Assembly (NCBI GenBank): GCA_004794655.1
Contig: SMMW01000077.1
Span: 1,411,215 to 1,475,214, forward strand
Direction of reading: 5' to 3'
From: Marisa cornuarietis
Taxonomy: Eukaryota > Mollusca > Gastropoda > Architaenioglossa > Ampullariidae
DNA length: 64,000 nucleotides
The position numbers and the translations under genes were made by a program. Shown here one piece after another: positions 1 through 11,312 of this stretch. Every line of letters begins with the position of its first letter. Positions within the stretch are counted from its first letter, which is position 1. The notes beneath the pieces are model-generated. The model ran no database searches. It had not been told where the DNA came from and saw nothing but the letters and a program-made list of their open reading frames with translations.

Positions 1-420
1 AATACAGTAGCTCAGTTGACAAACTATAGAAATACAGTAGCTCACCCGCCTATGCTAACAAATACAGTAGCTCAGTTGACAAACTATAGAAATACAGTAG
101 CTCACCCGCCTATGCTAACAAATACAGTAGCTCAGTTGACAAACTATAGAAATACAGTAGCTCACCCGCCTATGCTAACAAATACAGTAGCTCAGTTGAC
201 AAACTACAGAAATACAGTAGCTCACCCGCCTATGCTAACAAATACAGAAGCTCAGTTGAAAAACTACAGAAATACAGTAGCTCACCCGCCTATGCTAACA
301 AATAAAGTAGCTCAGTTGACAAACTATAGAAATACAGTAGCTCACCCGCCTATGCTAACAAATACAGTAGCTCAGTTGACAAACTACAGAAACACAGTAG
401 CTCACTTTACAACCTACACT
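1..420. repeat. 60-bp tandem array, at least 7 copies
   Basis: Exact 60-bp period (each sequence line repeats the previous one) built from two related halves sharing AATACAGTAGCTCA. Cut by the window start. Lies in the intron after exon 35. Confidence 0.97.
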
Positions 421-577
421 AATAAACAGAGAAGCTCGGCTTAATATTTAGTTCCTCAGGTCAGAAGAACACACCAGTCCCGCTGCCATTTCCTACAGCA
501 TCCTGGCACTTAAGCGGATATGACGTCACAGCAATTATCTCTTACCTGGCTGTAACGGCCATCATGATGTCACTTAC

Positions 578-822
578 CTCATTGTAGGTCAGGCCAATCC
601 AGGACGGATTGATGACGACGTCGATGTAAAGGAAAATGTCGACTGACGCCAGCTCGTGGATGTCGCGGATGGATACAAGATGGCCGTGATCCAGCACGCA
701 CGTGGCTTCGGCTTCAGCCCAGGTTTTGGGCATCCTGTAGTTGCCATAGCAACTGTCTCGGTAGTGATAATAGTTACCCTGGCAGCCACCGATGACAGGC
801 GACTCCATGGGATAGGAGGGAT
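578..822 (-). CDS. Exon 35: CTLD11, N-terminal half
   Basis: Phase 1 in, phase 0 out. Encodes 'YPMESPVIGGCQGNYYHYRD', 'TWAEAEATCVLDHGHLVSI' and 'NPSWIGLTYNE'. Acceptor TTTTCTCCCTTAG, donor TGAG|GTAAGT. The rest of CTLD11 lies beyond position 1. Confidence 0.92.
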
Positions 823-1304
823 CTAAGGGAGAAAACCCTTGAGTGTAATCATTAATGGCAGGTAACTTCATGACATGTGACTGACATCGACAGATGCCCA
901 AGAGACATGACATGCCGTTCAAGGACTAAGACAGATGTCAGGAGTAACATCAATGTTTAGTCGAGTGTTTAAGAGAAGAAACAGGGGCACTAAATCTGTT
1001 CAAATAATCTTTTAGAAGATCAAAGACTTGCGAACGATTGTTGACAGCTCAGGGCAAACAAACAATTTCCACAAGCAATCAACATCTCTTTATTTCATTT
1101 AATCTTCTTGCCAAATTATAAAGTTCCCAAGGCTACGAAAGGCCGAAAGTTACAAGAAAAACACCAGCATTTTCCATTTCTATATTTGTCTACTCCACAC
1201 CACGTCACGTGACATTGCGGACCACAACACACTGTTATAGAGATGGACCTTAGCCCCTGATTACTGTAACAGTCGTGTATTGTCTAGTCCACGCAATCAT
1301 ATTG
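823..1304. other. Intron, unique sequence
   Basis: Intron between exons 34 and 35 before the next array. I see no coding, RNA or mobile sequence here. Confidence 0.6.
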
Positions 1305-1760
1305 AACATCATCCACGTCACATCACACCATCACATTCAATATCATCCACTTCACATCACACCATCACACTGAACATCATGCACGTCACATCACATCATC
1401 ACATTCAATATCATCCACGTCACATCACACCATCACATTGAACATCACGTCCCATCACACCATCACACTGAACATCATCGACGTCACATCACATCATCAC
1501 ATTCAACATCATCCACGTCACATCACACCATCACATTGAACATCATCGACGTCATATCACACCATCACATTGAACATCACGTCCCATCACACCATCACAC
1601 TGAACATCATCGACGTCACATCACATCATCACATTGAACATCATCCACGTCACATCACACCATCACATTGAACATCATCGACGTCATATCACACCATCAC
1701 ATTGAACATCATCCACGTCATATCACACCATCACATTGCACCTCGTCATCCATTTCACGT
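1305..1760. repeat. Degenerate ATCATCCACGTCACATCAC array
   Basis: About 13 copies of a 31-34 bp unit alternating CCACGTCACATCACACCATC and ACATTGAACATC blocks, within the exon 34-35 intron. Confidence 0.9.
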
Positions 1761-1884
1761 CCCACTGCACCACATCCTCCCGTGACGTTTCTGCCCACAG
1801 TACAAGCTGCTTGTGACAGTCATGTGACAGCAACGTGACAATCATGTCAGCTTGTCATAAGAAAAATGAGTTGTGACCTCTCAC

Positions 1885-1984
1885 CTCGTGTCGTCTGACA
1901 AACATAACCGTGTTTCTCCACACAGCTGACGTCGTCCCACTGGCCGAAGATGTCCAGCTGCACTCTCATGACTACACAGTCCTC
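1885..1984 (-). CDS. Exon 34: CTLD10, C-terminal segment
   Basis: Phase 0 in, phase 1 out. Encodes 'EDCVVMRVQLDIFGQWDDVS' and 'KHGYVCQTTR'. WDD replaces WND. The acceptor GTGTGCAG is preceded by a (GT)n tract instead of a clear pyrimidine run. Donor CGAG|GTGAGA. Confidence 0.87.
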
Positions 1985-2009
1985 CTGCACACGGTAGTCA
2001 CACAGGTCA

Positions 2010-2036
2010 CGTGTGTGTGTGTGTGTGTGTGTGTGT
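2010..2036. repeat. (GT)n microsatellite
   Basis: About 13 GT dinucleotides, about 26 nt from the exon 34 acceptor. Confidence 0.95.
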
Positions 2037-2231
2037 TGTGACTGGCCATGTTAAGGTGTTAGTGCCATACAATTGTGACACACGGAGAATGTTTGCTACA
2101 CAATCTGAGACCTACTGATGTCTGTCGCCATGGCAGTCCCTGTCAGCTCCCCACCAACCGCTGATATCGCACTAACGTTGCTCCCCATTCTACGCAGTCA
2201 AGCAGTCCTCCCCTCTCTTCTGACTTCTCAC

Positions 2232-3475
2232 TGCTCTACACACACTGCTCTACAGTGTTCTACACAAGCTGCTCTACAGTGTTCTACACACGCTATTCTA
2301 CACACACTGCTCTACAGTGTTCTACACACGCTATTCTACACACACTGCTCTACAGTGTTCTACACACGCTATTCTACACACACTGCTCTACAGTGTTCTA
2401 CACACGCTATTCTACACACACTGCTCTACAGTGTTCTACACACGCTATTCTACACACACTGCTCTACAGTGTTCTACACACGCTATTCTACACACACTGC
2501 TCTACAGTGTTCTACACACGCTATTCTACACACACTGCTCTACAGTGTTCTACACACGCTATTCTACACACACTGCTTTACAGTGTTCTACACACGCTAT
2601 TCTACACACACTGCTCTACAGTGTTCTACACAAGCTGCTCTACAGTGTTCTACACACGCTATTCTACACACACTGCTCTACAGTGTTCTACACACGCTAT
2701 TCTACACACACTGCTCTACAGTGTTCTACACACGCTATTCTACACACACTGCTCTACAGTGTTCTACACACGCTATTCTACACACACTGCTCTACAGTGT
2801 TCTACACACGCTATTCTACACACACTGCTCTACAGTGTTCTACACACGCTATTCTACACACACTGCTCTACAGTGTTCTACACACGCTATTCTACACACA
2901 CTGCTCTACAGTGTTCTACACACGCTATTCTACACACACTGCTCTACAGTGTTCTACACACGCTATTCTACACACACTGCTCTACAGTGTTCTACACACG
3001 CTATTCTACACACACTGCTCTACAGTGTTCTACACACGCTATTCTACACACACTGCTCTACAGTGTTCTACACACGCTATTCTACACACACTGCTCTACA
3101 GTGTTCTACACACGCTATTCTACACACACTGCTTTACAGTGTTCTACACACGCTATTCTACACACACTGCTCTACAGTGTTCTACACACGCTATTCTACA
3201 CACACTGCTCTACAGTGTTCTACACACGCTATTCTACACACACTGCTCTACAGTGTTCTACACACGCTATTCTACACACACTGCTCTACAGTGTTCTACA
3301 CAAGCTGCTCTACAGTGTTCTACACACGCTATTCTACACACACTGCTCTACAGTGTTCTACACAAGCTGCTCTACAGTGTTCTACACACGCTATTCTACA
3401 CACACTGCTTTACAGTGTTCTACACAAGCTGCTCTACAGCGTTCTTCTTACGCTGTTCTACACATGCTGCTCTAC
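2232..3475. repeat. 38-bp tandem array, about 32 copies
   Basis: Near-perfect 38-bp unit (CTGCTCTACAGTGTTCTACA plus ACGCTATTCTAC). It starts about 20 nt downstream of the exon 33 donor. The unit has no stop in any plus-strand frame, which creates three overlapping long spurious ORFs. Confidence 0.97.
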
Positions 3476-3494
3476 ACTGCGAAGCAGTACTCAC

Positions 3495-3661
3495 GGATGA
3501 TCCTCCGAGCAGGCGCCATCGCTCACTGGGTTGGTTGGGCGCCCAGTTGGTGAGGACCACCTCTTCGTTGGTCTGCCACACGAAGTGCGCGTTCTGCTGC
3601 CGGTCGTTGAGCCCGATGTACACATCATTCGTCACGTTCTCCAGGAGGGACATCACCAGAA
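3495..3661 (-). CDS. Exon 33: CTLD10, YIGL and long-loop segment
   Basis: Phase 1 in, phase 0 out. Encodes 'VMSLLENVTNDVYIGLNDRQ', 'LTNWAPNQPSERWRLLGG' and two Ser. QPS replaces EPN. An upstream GTGAGC (after AACCCA) was rejected because only the later TCC|GTGAGT matches exon 34 in phase. Confidence 0.87.
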
Positions 3662-3786
3662 CTGCACACAACAAGAATCACGAGCCGGATGAGTGACACA
3701 ACATCAGTGTCTGGGGAATGACTTGGTGACTGGTGACATCTTTGTGACTGGCGAGTGTTAGTGGCAGTCATTTGTAAACGACTGAC

Positions 3787-3912
3787 CTAGTTCCTGGTGA
3801 CTGGTGATGCTGGCGATGTCGGCTGGTCTGGCCAGCACCATGGACCGGCATGCATTGCGCGCCGCCTCCCAACCCAAGGCCGCTGTGCCGTTAACGTAGA
3901 AACACTTGTTGT
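3787..3912 (-). CDS. Exon 32: CTLD10, N-terminal segment
   Basis: Phase 1 in and out. Encodes 'NKCFYVNGTAALGWEAARNA' and 'ARPADIASITSHQEL'. Acceptor TTCTGCAG after (GTT)n, donor CTAG|GTCAGT. Confidence 0.9.
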   Translation of the reverse strand, partial: TTSVSTLTAQRPWVGRRRAMHAGPWCWPDQPTSPASPVTRN

Positions 3913-3918
3913 CTGCAG

Positions 3919-3950
3919 AACAACAACAACAACAACAACAACAACAACCA
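3919..3950. repeat. (CAA)n microsatellite
   Basis: About 10 CAA trinucleotides directly upstream, in transcript sense, of the exon 32 acceptor. They read as GTT and contribute to its T-rich tract. Confidence 0.9.
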
Positions 3951-4004
3951 TGTCATTGGTGACACACACTGGGCTCATCATCGACCATCTATAGTGCTGT
4001 CAGT

Positions 4005-4335
4005 GTGATCAATATCCTAGTGCTGATTGATGGATAAAACCTACTGCAGAGTGTGATCAATAAAACCTAGTGCTGATAGAGTGATCAAAGCCTAGTGCTG
4101 ACAGTGTGATCAATAACCTAGTGCTGATAGACTGATTGATAAAACTTAGTGCTGGCAGTGTGATCAATAAACCTAGTGCTGATAGAGTGATTGATAAAAC
4201 CTAGTGCTGATAGAGTGATCAAAGCCTAGGGCTGGCAGTGTGATCAATAAACGTAATGCTAATAAAATGATCAATAAAACTGACAGTGTGATCAATATAA
4301 CCTAGTGCTGACAGTACGATCACATCTAAAGCTGC
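4005..4335. repeat. Degenerate 28-31 bp array
   Basis: About 11 copies of CCTAGTGCTGATAGAGTGAT plus CAATAAAA in the intron between exons 31 and 32. Confidence 0.9.
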
Positions 4336-4395
4336 CAGTAGATCACATCTAGTGCTGAGAACGTAACTCAGTGCCACGTCAGTTCGGTCCCTCAC

Positions 4396-4530
4396 CGAGT
4401 CCCGAGAAGCCGGGTGGGCAGCCACCCTGAATGCGCGGTGTAGGTACCGGGTTGAGAGGCCTGGCCGTGCCATTACTCCGCTTGCAGATGAAACCGAATT
4501 CGTCGTTACAGTTGTCGTCATACCAGAGAC
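4396..4530 (-). CDS. Exon 31: CTLD9 C-terminus, linker, CTLD10 start
   Basis: Phase 1 in and out. Encodes 'GLWYDDNCNDEFGFICKRS', the spacer 'RPLNPVPTPRI' and 'GGCPPGFSGL'. WYD replaces WND. Acceptor TGTGTTACAG. Two more TGTTACAG copies lie within 76 nt upstream. Donor CTCG|GTGAGG. Confidence 0.9.
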
Positions 4531-5109
4531 CTGTAACACAACATGACACATAAAATAACACACTGTAACACATGACACCTATGTAACACACACTGTAACA
4601 CAGCATGACATATATAATGTCCAGTGCCCAATGATATCTCTAACCCACACTGAAAACAAACAAACAAAGGACCATATACACACATAACAAGAAATCTGGT
4701 CTCTCAACGTTTTTCTGTAAGAAATATCGTGAAGAGTCAGAGAAGAGTTCTGTCCCCTCCTCCATTGTGACTGTTATATGTGTTGTGTGTCTTATTCGTG
4801 TTAAAAGTGTTATAAGGCTTATGTGTTTTATTTTTGTGTGTCTTAACTATAAAATATGTTCGAAGTGATTTGTATTCGCTGTATTATAAGGTCAGCGAGT
4901 GCAGAGCTGCTTACTAACCAAAGAGGAGCTGACTATAAGGCTAATATATATATATATATAAATAATTATATATAGTGTGTGTAGCTGGAGCCTGCTCTTA
5001 ACTAAACTTGACGACAGCTGTGCGTCATCAACAACTAACATCAAAAACATTCATTTTCTTGGTTCTGGTCGGCCCCTCACCTTGGCCCACAGCTAGTTAC
5101 TAATTCATA
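4531..5109. other. Intron, AT-rich unique sequence
   Basis: Includes a short (AT)n run near 4945. No coding sequence recognised. The proximal part has two extra TGTTACAG acceptor-like copies before exon 31. Confidence 0.6.
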
Positions 5110-6780
5110 CACTCTGACCTGATCAGCCCTTGTATTGACACACAGCTACAGTCACACTGACACGTATCTAACTTGACACTGACACTGACCTGATCAGCCC
5201 TTGTATTGACACACAGCTACAGTCACACTGACACGTATCTAACTTGACACTGACACTGACCTGATCAGCCCTTGTATTGACACACAGCTACAGTCACACT
5301 GACACGTATCTAACTTGACACTGACACTGACCTGATCAGCCCTCGTATTGAATCACAGCTACAGTCACACTGACACGTATCTAACTTGACACTGACACTG
5401 ACCTGATCAGCCCTTGTATTGACACACAGCTACAGTCACACTGACACGTATCTAACTTGACACTGACACTGACCTGATCAGCCCTTGTATTGACACACAG
5501 CTACAGTCACACTGACACGTATCTAACTTGACACTGACACTGACCTGATCAGCCCTCGTATTGACACACAGCTACAGTCACACTGACACGTATCTAACTT
5601 GACACTGACACTGACCTGATCAGCCCTCGTATTGACACACAGCTACAGTCACACTGACACGTATCTAACTTGACACTGACACTGACCTGATCAGCCCTTG
5701 TATTGACACACAGCTACAGTCACACTGACGCGTATCTAACTTGACACTGACACTGACCTGATCAGCCCTTGTATTGACACACAGCTACAGTCACACTGAC
5801 ACGTATCTAACTTGACACTGACACTGACCTGATCAGCCCTTGTATTGACACACAGCTACAGTCACACTGACACGTATCTAACTTGACACTGACACTGACC
5901 TGATCAGCCCTTGTATTGACACACAGCTACAGTCACACTGACACGTATCTAACTTGACACTGACACTGACCTGATCAGCCCTCGTATTGACACACAGCTA
6001 CAGTCACACTGACACGTATCTAACTTGACACTGACACTGACCTGATCAGCCCTCGTATTGACACACAGCTACAGTCACACTGACACGTATCTAACTTGAC
6101 ACTGACACTGACCTGATCAGCCCTTGTATTGACACACAGCTACAGTCACACTGACGCGTATCTAACTTGACACTGACACTGACCTGATCAGCCCTTGTAT
6201 TGACACACAGCTACAGTCACACTGACACGTATCTAACTTGACACTGACACTGACCTGATCAGCCCTTGTATTGACACACAGCTACAGTCACACTGACACG
6301 TATCTAACTTGACACTGACACTGACCTGATCAGCCCTCGTATTGACACACAGCTACAGTCACACTGACACGTATCTAACTTGACACTGACACTGACCTGA
6401 TCAGCCCTTGTATTGACACACAGCTACAGTCACACTGACACGTATCTAACTTGACACTGACACTGACCTCATCAGCCCTCGTATTGAATCACAGCTACAG
6501 TCACACTGACACGTATGTGACCTGACACTGCCACTGACCTGATCGGGCTCTGGTATTGACATACAGCTACAGTCACACTGACACGTATGTGACCTGACGC
6601 TGCCACTGACCTGATCGGGCTCTGGTATTGACACACAGCTACAGTCACACTGACACGTATGTGACCTGACACTGCCACTGACCTGATCGGGCTCTGGTAT
6701 TGACATACAGCTACAGTCACACTGACACGTATGTGACCTGACACTGCCACTGACCTGATCGGGCTCTGGTATTGACACAC
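5110..6780. repeat. 71-bp array copying the exon 30 end and donor, about 23 units
   Basis: Period 71 bp. In transcript sense each unit carries the exon 30 terminal sequence (GTGTCAATAC...GATCAG) followed by GTCAGTG, meaning coding bases plus the 5' splice site. The four units nearest the exon (about 6480-6780) match it best. Farther units share a diverged version. Confidence 0.95.
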
Positions 6781-6855
6781 ATCTCACCACCATTGCCGTC
6801 GTTTGGCTCGTTGTCGGCCCAGGACTGGAAGACCAGTGGTGACCCGTCTGACCAC
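6755..6855 (-). CDS. Exon 30: CTLD9, EPN segment
   Basis: Phase 2 in, phase 1 out. Encodes 'WSDGSPLVFQSWADNEPND' and 'GNGGEMCVNTRARS'. EPN is intact. A GTGAGA at 6787 also looks like a donor, but using it would delete the conserved Cys. The frame continues to CAG|GTCAGT, which joins exon 31 in phase and completes the domain. The last 30 or so exon bases and this donor are the seed of the 71-bp array. Confidence 0.85.
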
Positions 6856-7090
6856 CTGCGTAGGAAAATGTCATCTGTGTGTCATCATCGTCCTCTCACT
6901 TCCACTATGCAGGTCGTCGTAATGACAATCTCACCCTCACCTTAACATCAACCAAGCAAGACTCAAACCTTTAACCACTTATCAAATCACTCATCACTGT
7001 CCCCTGTTCTTGTCTCCTCGTGTGAACTGAGACAAGACACGTGCGGGGCGTGCAGTGCAGTCACGTGCATGAAGGTAAAGTGTCACTCAC

Positions 7091-7161
7091 TGCAGGGTGA
7101 CTCCACCCAGCTTGTTGAGGCCAAGCCAGAAACGGTCATCGCTCGTCATGCGCGTGGCCAG
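7091..7161 (-). CDS. Exon 29: CTLD9, WLGL segment
   Basis: Phase 0 in, phase 2 out. Encodes 'LATRMTSDDRFWLGLNKLGG' and then 'VTLQ'. Acceptor TGTTTGCAG, donor CTGCA|GTGAGT. Confidence 0.9.
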
Positions 7162-7217
7162 CTGCAAACATCAACAGTCACGTGACAGCAAGATTCCCTT
7201 GCTCTTGGTTAACGTCA

Positions 7218-7700
7218 AACGGAGTGACGTGCTGTACATGACTGATAATTAGGAAATGACACACATGAAGACATGAAGTGTCGTGCTGTAAATGACACAC
7301 ATGAAGACATGAAGTGACGTGCTGTAAATGACTGATAATTAGGAAATGACACACATGAAGACATGAAGTGACGTGCTGTAAATGACTGATAATTAGGAAA
7401 TGACACACATTAAGGCATGAAGTGACGTGCTGTAAATGACTGATAATTAGGACATGAAGTGACGTGCTGTAAATTACGGATAATTAGGAAATGAAGTGAC
7501 GTGCTGTAAATGACTGATAATTAGGAAATGAAGTGACGTGCTGTAAATTACGGATAATTAGGAAATGAAGTGACCTGCTGTAAATGAATGATGATTAAAG
7601 ACATGAAGTGACGTGCTGTAAATTACTGATGATTAAAGACATGAAGTGACGCGCTGTAAATTACCGCTAAAAATGAAGAGACGTGTTGTAAATTACTGCT
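7218..7700. repeat. Degenerate array, 36-52 bp units
   Basis: Repeats of ATGAAGTGACGTGCTGTAAA with TGACTGATAATTAGGAAATG spacers, in the intron between exons 28 and 29. Confidence 0.9.
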
Positions 7701-7845
7701 GACTAAAGACACGGGGTGGGGCACGATGCTTACAAAAGCAAAATAAAATGAAAACGAACGAAATAAGCAGTAAACGGCGAACATTAAAGAACGAAACCCA
7801 TTTCCCTCGTGTTGCTTTGGAGCTGATGATCACTGACTACATTGA

Positions 7846-8098
7846 CACCTCAGTCACCAGTAATGTCTTGTCTCCTGTTTGTAAAATGTCTACACAGACA
7901 CCTCAGTCACCAGTAATGTCTTGTCTCCTGTTTGTAAAATGTCTACACAGACACCTCAGTCACCAGTAATGTCTTGTCTCCTGTTTGTAAAATGTCTTCA
8001 TTGACACCTCAGTCACCAGTAATGTCTTGTCTCCTGTTTGTAAAATGTCTTCATTGACACCTCAGTCACCAGTAATGTCTTGTCTCCTGTTTGTAAAA
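7846..8098. repeat. About 54-bp tandem, 5 copies
   Basis: Unit built on CACCTCAGTCACCAGTAATG and TCTTGTCTCCTGTTTGTAAA, in the exon 28-29 intron. Confidence 0.95.
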
Positions 8099-8149
8099 TT
8101 CACTGATTGTTGACAAGTACTCAACAGACACAGTACCAAAGTTATCAAA

Positions 8150-8305
8150 ATGCTAGCCTGGAATATAAGTGCCTAAGTGAGTGCTACTCAGTTCTGTAGA
8201 TAGTCACTGGAATATAAGTGCCTCAGTGAGTCCTACTCAGTTCTGTAGATATTCACTGGAATATACGTGCCTCAGTGAGTCCTACTCAGTCTTGTAGATA
8301 GTCAC
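8150..8305. repeat. About 51-61 bp tandem, 3 copies, abutting the exon 28 donor
   Basis: GGAATATAAGTGCCTCAGTG and TCCTACTCAGTTCTGTAGAT repeated. The copy next to exon 28 begins within the first five intron bases. Confidence 0.9.
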
Positions 8306-8309
8306 TCAC

Positions 8310-8488
8310 GATCTGCATGAGGAAGTTGTTGGTGCTGTCCGTGGCGATGCTGGCCAACTGTGCGCCGTTGGCCTGACAGAAGCGGCGGGCGGCGAACCAG
8401 GTTTTCTTGGCGTCGCTGCCGAAAGAGGGGCTGACATAGTAGCAGAAGGTGCCATTAGCCAGCCACTGGGTGCCGTCACACGTGGGCA
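8310..8488 (-). CDS. Exon 28: CTLD9, N-terminal half
   Basis: Phase 1 in, phase 0 out. Encodes 'CDGTQWLANGTFCYYV', 'TWFAARRFCQANGAQLASIA' and 'NNFLMQI'. Donor GATC|GTGAGT. Three copies of an intron-start repeat follow the donor. Confidence 0.92.
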
Positions 8489-8763
8489 CTGCAGTCACGA
8501 CACATGTGTGACATCACGACACATTAGTTTCACATTAAAGCTTTGAATTCACCTGAGATCTCAATCAAACATCACGTTTGACATTCCACATTTACGTCTT
8601 TCATTCTTTCTTTCAGTTTGCCCCTACCCCAGAAGGAACACTGACAGAACACCCTGTCTCCTCTCCCCCCCCCACAAAAGCAATAGTCGTCATGGCAACG
8701 GACATCACAAGAAGGGAGGATGGGAGAATGGGGTCGTCAGTAACCCCTTCCCCGCTCACTCAC

Positions 8764-8976
8764 TCGGGGTAGAGGGTGGTGGATTTGGGGTGGTCCTGAG
8801 CGGCTGGCCACGTGGCAGGCTGCATATGAATGGGTTAGTGTTGTAGCAGTCGCCGTCGTTCCAGGCGGCAACGTATTTGACGAACTGCACGCAGTCCTCG
8901 GCGCCATTCATGTTGTTGGGCTCCCCGGCCACCCAGCGCGCGAAGTCAAAGGGACTGCCGTCACTCCACACGTATG
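8764..8976 (-). CDS. Exon 27: CTLD8, EPN/WND half plus linker
   Basis: Phase 1 in and out. Encodes 'YVWSDGSPFDFARWVAGEPN', 'NGAEDCVQF', 'AAWNDGDCYNTNPFIC' and the linker 'LRTTPNPPPSTP'. EPN and WND are both intact. The acceptor GAAG directly follows a run of about 36 TG dinucleotides in transcript sense, with no ordinary pyrimidine tract. Donor CCGA|GTGAGT. Confidence 0.88.
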
Positions 8977-8977
8977 C

Positions 8978-8979
<2 letters not shown>

Positions 8980-9052
<73 letters not shown>
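8980..9052. repeat. (AC)n microsatellite, about 36 units
   Basis: Uninterrupted AC run. On the minus strand it is a TG run ending three bases from the AG of the exon 27 acceptor. Confidence 0.97.
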
Positions 9053-9053
<1 letters not shown>

Positions 9054-9307
9054 ATCATCACCATCATCATCATCATCATGAACAACATCATCAGAACTAG
9101 CACTAGCACTAAATGTGAAATGCTTTTATAAAATATAAAGAAAGCATTTTATTGCCAACAAACAACAGAATCATTCATAACAAGTGTTGTGTATCACTGT
9201 GAAGCTGTGCAGCAACTTTTTATGTTTTAGTTTAATCTAATGGGCAGTTGAAACCAACCAGTTCTTGGCCTAATTTTCCTGGTTTAGCGCAAGCAACATA
9301 GTATCAC

Positions 9308-9310
<3 letters not shown>

Positions 9311-9363
<53 letters not shown>
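9311..9363. repeat. (AC)n microsatellite
   Basis: About 26 AC dinucleotides in the intron between exons 26 and 27. Confidence 0.97.
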
Positions 9364-9368
<5 letters not shown>

Positions 9369-9463
9369 GAGCTCTGTCACTGGTTCTTCACATACACGTG
9401 ATAAGAACACTTTGCCCAAGCTGTGGTTTGTTGACATCTCAAGGTTCTAAACTCGTTACTCAC

Positions 9464-9519
9464 CGGCTTCTTTGTCCACATCCGTTAACCCGATCCAAAA
9501 ATTTCCCGTGAATAGGAAC
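9464..9519 (-). CDS. Exon 26: CTLD8, WIGL segment
   Basis: Phase 2 in, phase 1 out, 56 nt. Encodes 'FLFTGNFWIGLTDVDKEA'. Acceptor TCCTCTAG, donor GCCG|GTGAGT. Confidence 0.9.
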
Positions 9520-9675
9520 CTAGAGGACACAATCACCACCAACATGTCACTACGACAGGCAACAGCAGCTACTACCACCGCCAACACCACCACAGCCCTT
9601 TGCTACCAAGCACCACACACCACGCAGCTAACATGACCGCTAATTGAAGGTGTGTACAACAACAATAACTAAGCA

Positions 9676-10152
9676 ATTCACACTAATAGAACTGTGAAGT
9701 TCACACACTAAGAACTGTGTAGTTCACACACTAAGAGCTGTGAAATTCACACACTAAGAACTGTGTAGTTCACACACTAAGAGCTGTGAAATTCACACAC
9801 TAAGAGCTGTGAAATTCACACACTAAGAACTGTGTAGTTCACACACTAAGAACTGTGTAGTTCACACACTAAGAACTGTGTAGTTCACACACTAAGAACT
9901 GTGAAGTTCACACACTAAGAGCTGTGAAATTCACACACTAGGAACTGTGTAGTTCACACACTAAGAGCTGTGAAGTTCACACACTAAGAGCTGTGAAATT
10001 CACACACTAAGAACTGTGTAGTTCACACACTAGGAACTGTGTAGTTCACACACTAAGAGCTGTGAAGTTCACACACTAAGAACTGTGTAGTTCACACACT
10101 AAGAACTGTGTAGTTCACACACTAGGAACTGTGAAATTCACACACTAGGAAC
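9676..10152. repeat. 23-bp tandem array, about 20 copies
   Basis: Unit TTCACACACTAAGAACTGTG plus three bases, in the intron between exons 25 and 26. Confidence 0.96.
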
Positions 10153-10275
10153 ACCGTAGGTTGGAGAACACAAGACATAACAACAGTTTTACAAACACAA
10201 GGTGAGCATGTGCAGTGTGAAGCACTGTGGGGGTTAGGGAGGGACAAGAGTGGGAGGTGTGTGTGGAAGGCTCAC

Positions 10276-10403
10276 CTCAACACCTGGTCTCTAAAGAAGT
10301 CGTTAACGTCGCTGCTGTGGATGCTGGCCAGGTCGCCGCCGTAGTTGCGGCAGAAGGTGCGCGCGCCATTCCACGTCGTCTGGACGTTCCTGTCGTTGAA
10401 GGC
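10276..10403 (-). CDS. Exon 25: CTLD8, helix segment
   Basis: Phase 0 in, phase 2 out. Encodes 'TTWNGARTFCRNYGGDLASI' and 'VNDFFRDQVLR'. Acceptor TGCCGCAG, donor TTGAG|GTGAGC. Confidence 0.92.
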
Positions 10404-10423
10404 CTGCGGCAGACACATAGTGT

Positions 10424-11312
10424 CAAATAAGACACACAGTGTCAGGCAGGACACACAGTGAAACAGACACACAGTCTCAGTCAAGACACACAGTGTCACG
10501 AGAGACACAGTGTCAGACAGGACACACAGTGAAACAGACACACAGTCTCAGTCAAGACACACAGTGTCACGAGAGACACAGTGTCAGGCAGGACACACAG
10601 TGTCACAAGAGACACAGTGTCAGGCAGGACACACAGTGAAACAGATACACAGTGTCAGGCAGGACACACAGTGTCACAAGAGACACAGTGTCAGGCAGGA
10701 CACACAGTGAAACAGATACACAGTGTCAGGCAGGACACACAGTGTCACAAGAGACACAGTGTCAGGCAGGACACACAGTGAAACAGACACACAGTCTCAG
10801 TCAAGACACACAGTGTCACGAGAGACACAGTGTCAGGCAGGACACACAGTGTCACAAGAGACACAGTGTCAGGCAGGACACACAGTGAAACAGACACACA
10901 GTGTCAGGCAGGACACACAGTGTCACAAGAGACACAGTGTCAGGCAGGACACACAGTGAAACAGACACACAGTGTCAGTCAAGACACACAGTGTCACAAG
11001 AGACACAGTGTCAGGCAGGACACACAGTGAAACAGACACACAGTCTCAGTCAAGACACACAGTGTCACGAGAGACACAGTGTCAGGCAGGACACACAGTG
11101 TCACAAGAGACACAGTGTCAGGCAGGACACACAGTGAAACAGACACACAGTGTCAGGCAGGACACACAGTGTCACAAGAGACACAGTGTCAGGCAGGACA
11201 CACAGTGAAACAGACACACAGTCTCAGTCAAGACACACAGTGTCACAAGAGACACAGTGTCAGGCAGGACACACAGTGAAACAGACACACAGTGTCAGGC
11301 AAGACACAGTGT
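10424..11312. repeat. 71/107-bp higher-order array upstream of exon 25
   Basis: Roughly 36-bp subunits (CACAGTGTCAGGCAGGACAC and relatives) arranged with 71-bp and 107-bp periods. In transcript sense it ends about 20 nt before the exon 25 acceptor. Confidence 0.95.

Noticed and set aside
1..1800. CRISPR-like regularly spaced repeats (60-bp and ATCATCCACGTCAC arrays)
   Set aside because: Spacers are also repeated, so these are plain minisatellites. Context is eukaryotic.
2118..3696. Three overlapping plus-strand frames of over 400 codons
   Set aside because: All are shifted readings of the 38-bp array. They lie opposite the lectin exons.
6788..6855. Shorter version of exon 30 ending at GTGAGA (6787)
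   Set aside because: In phase, but it removes the conserved Cys-containing loop. The longer exon to CAG|GTCAGT also keeps phase and completes the CTLD.
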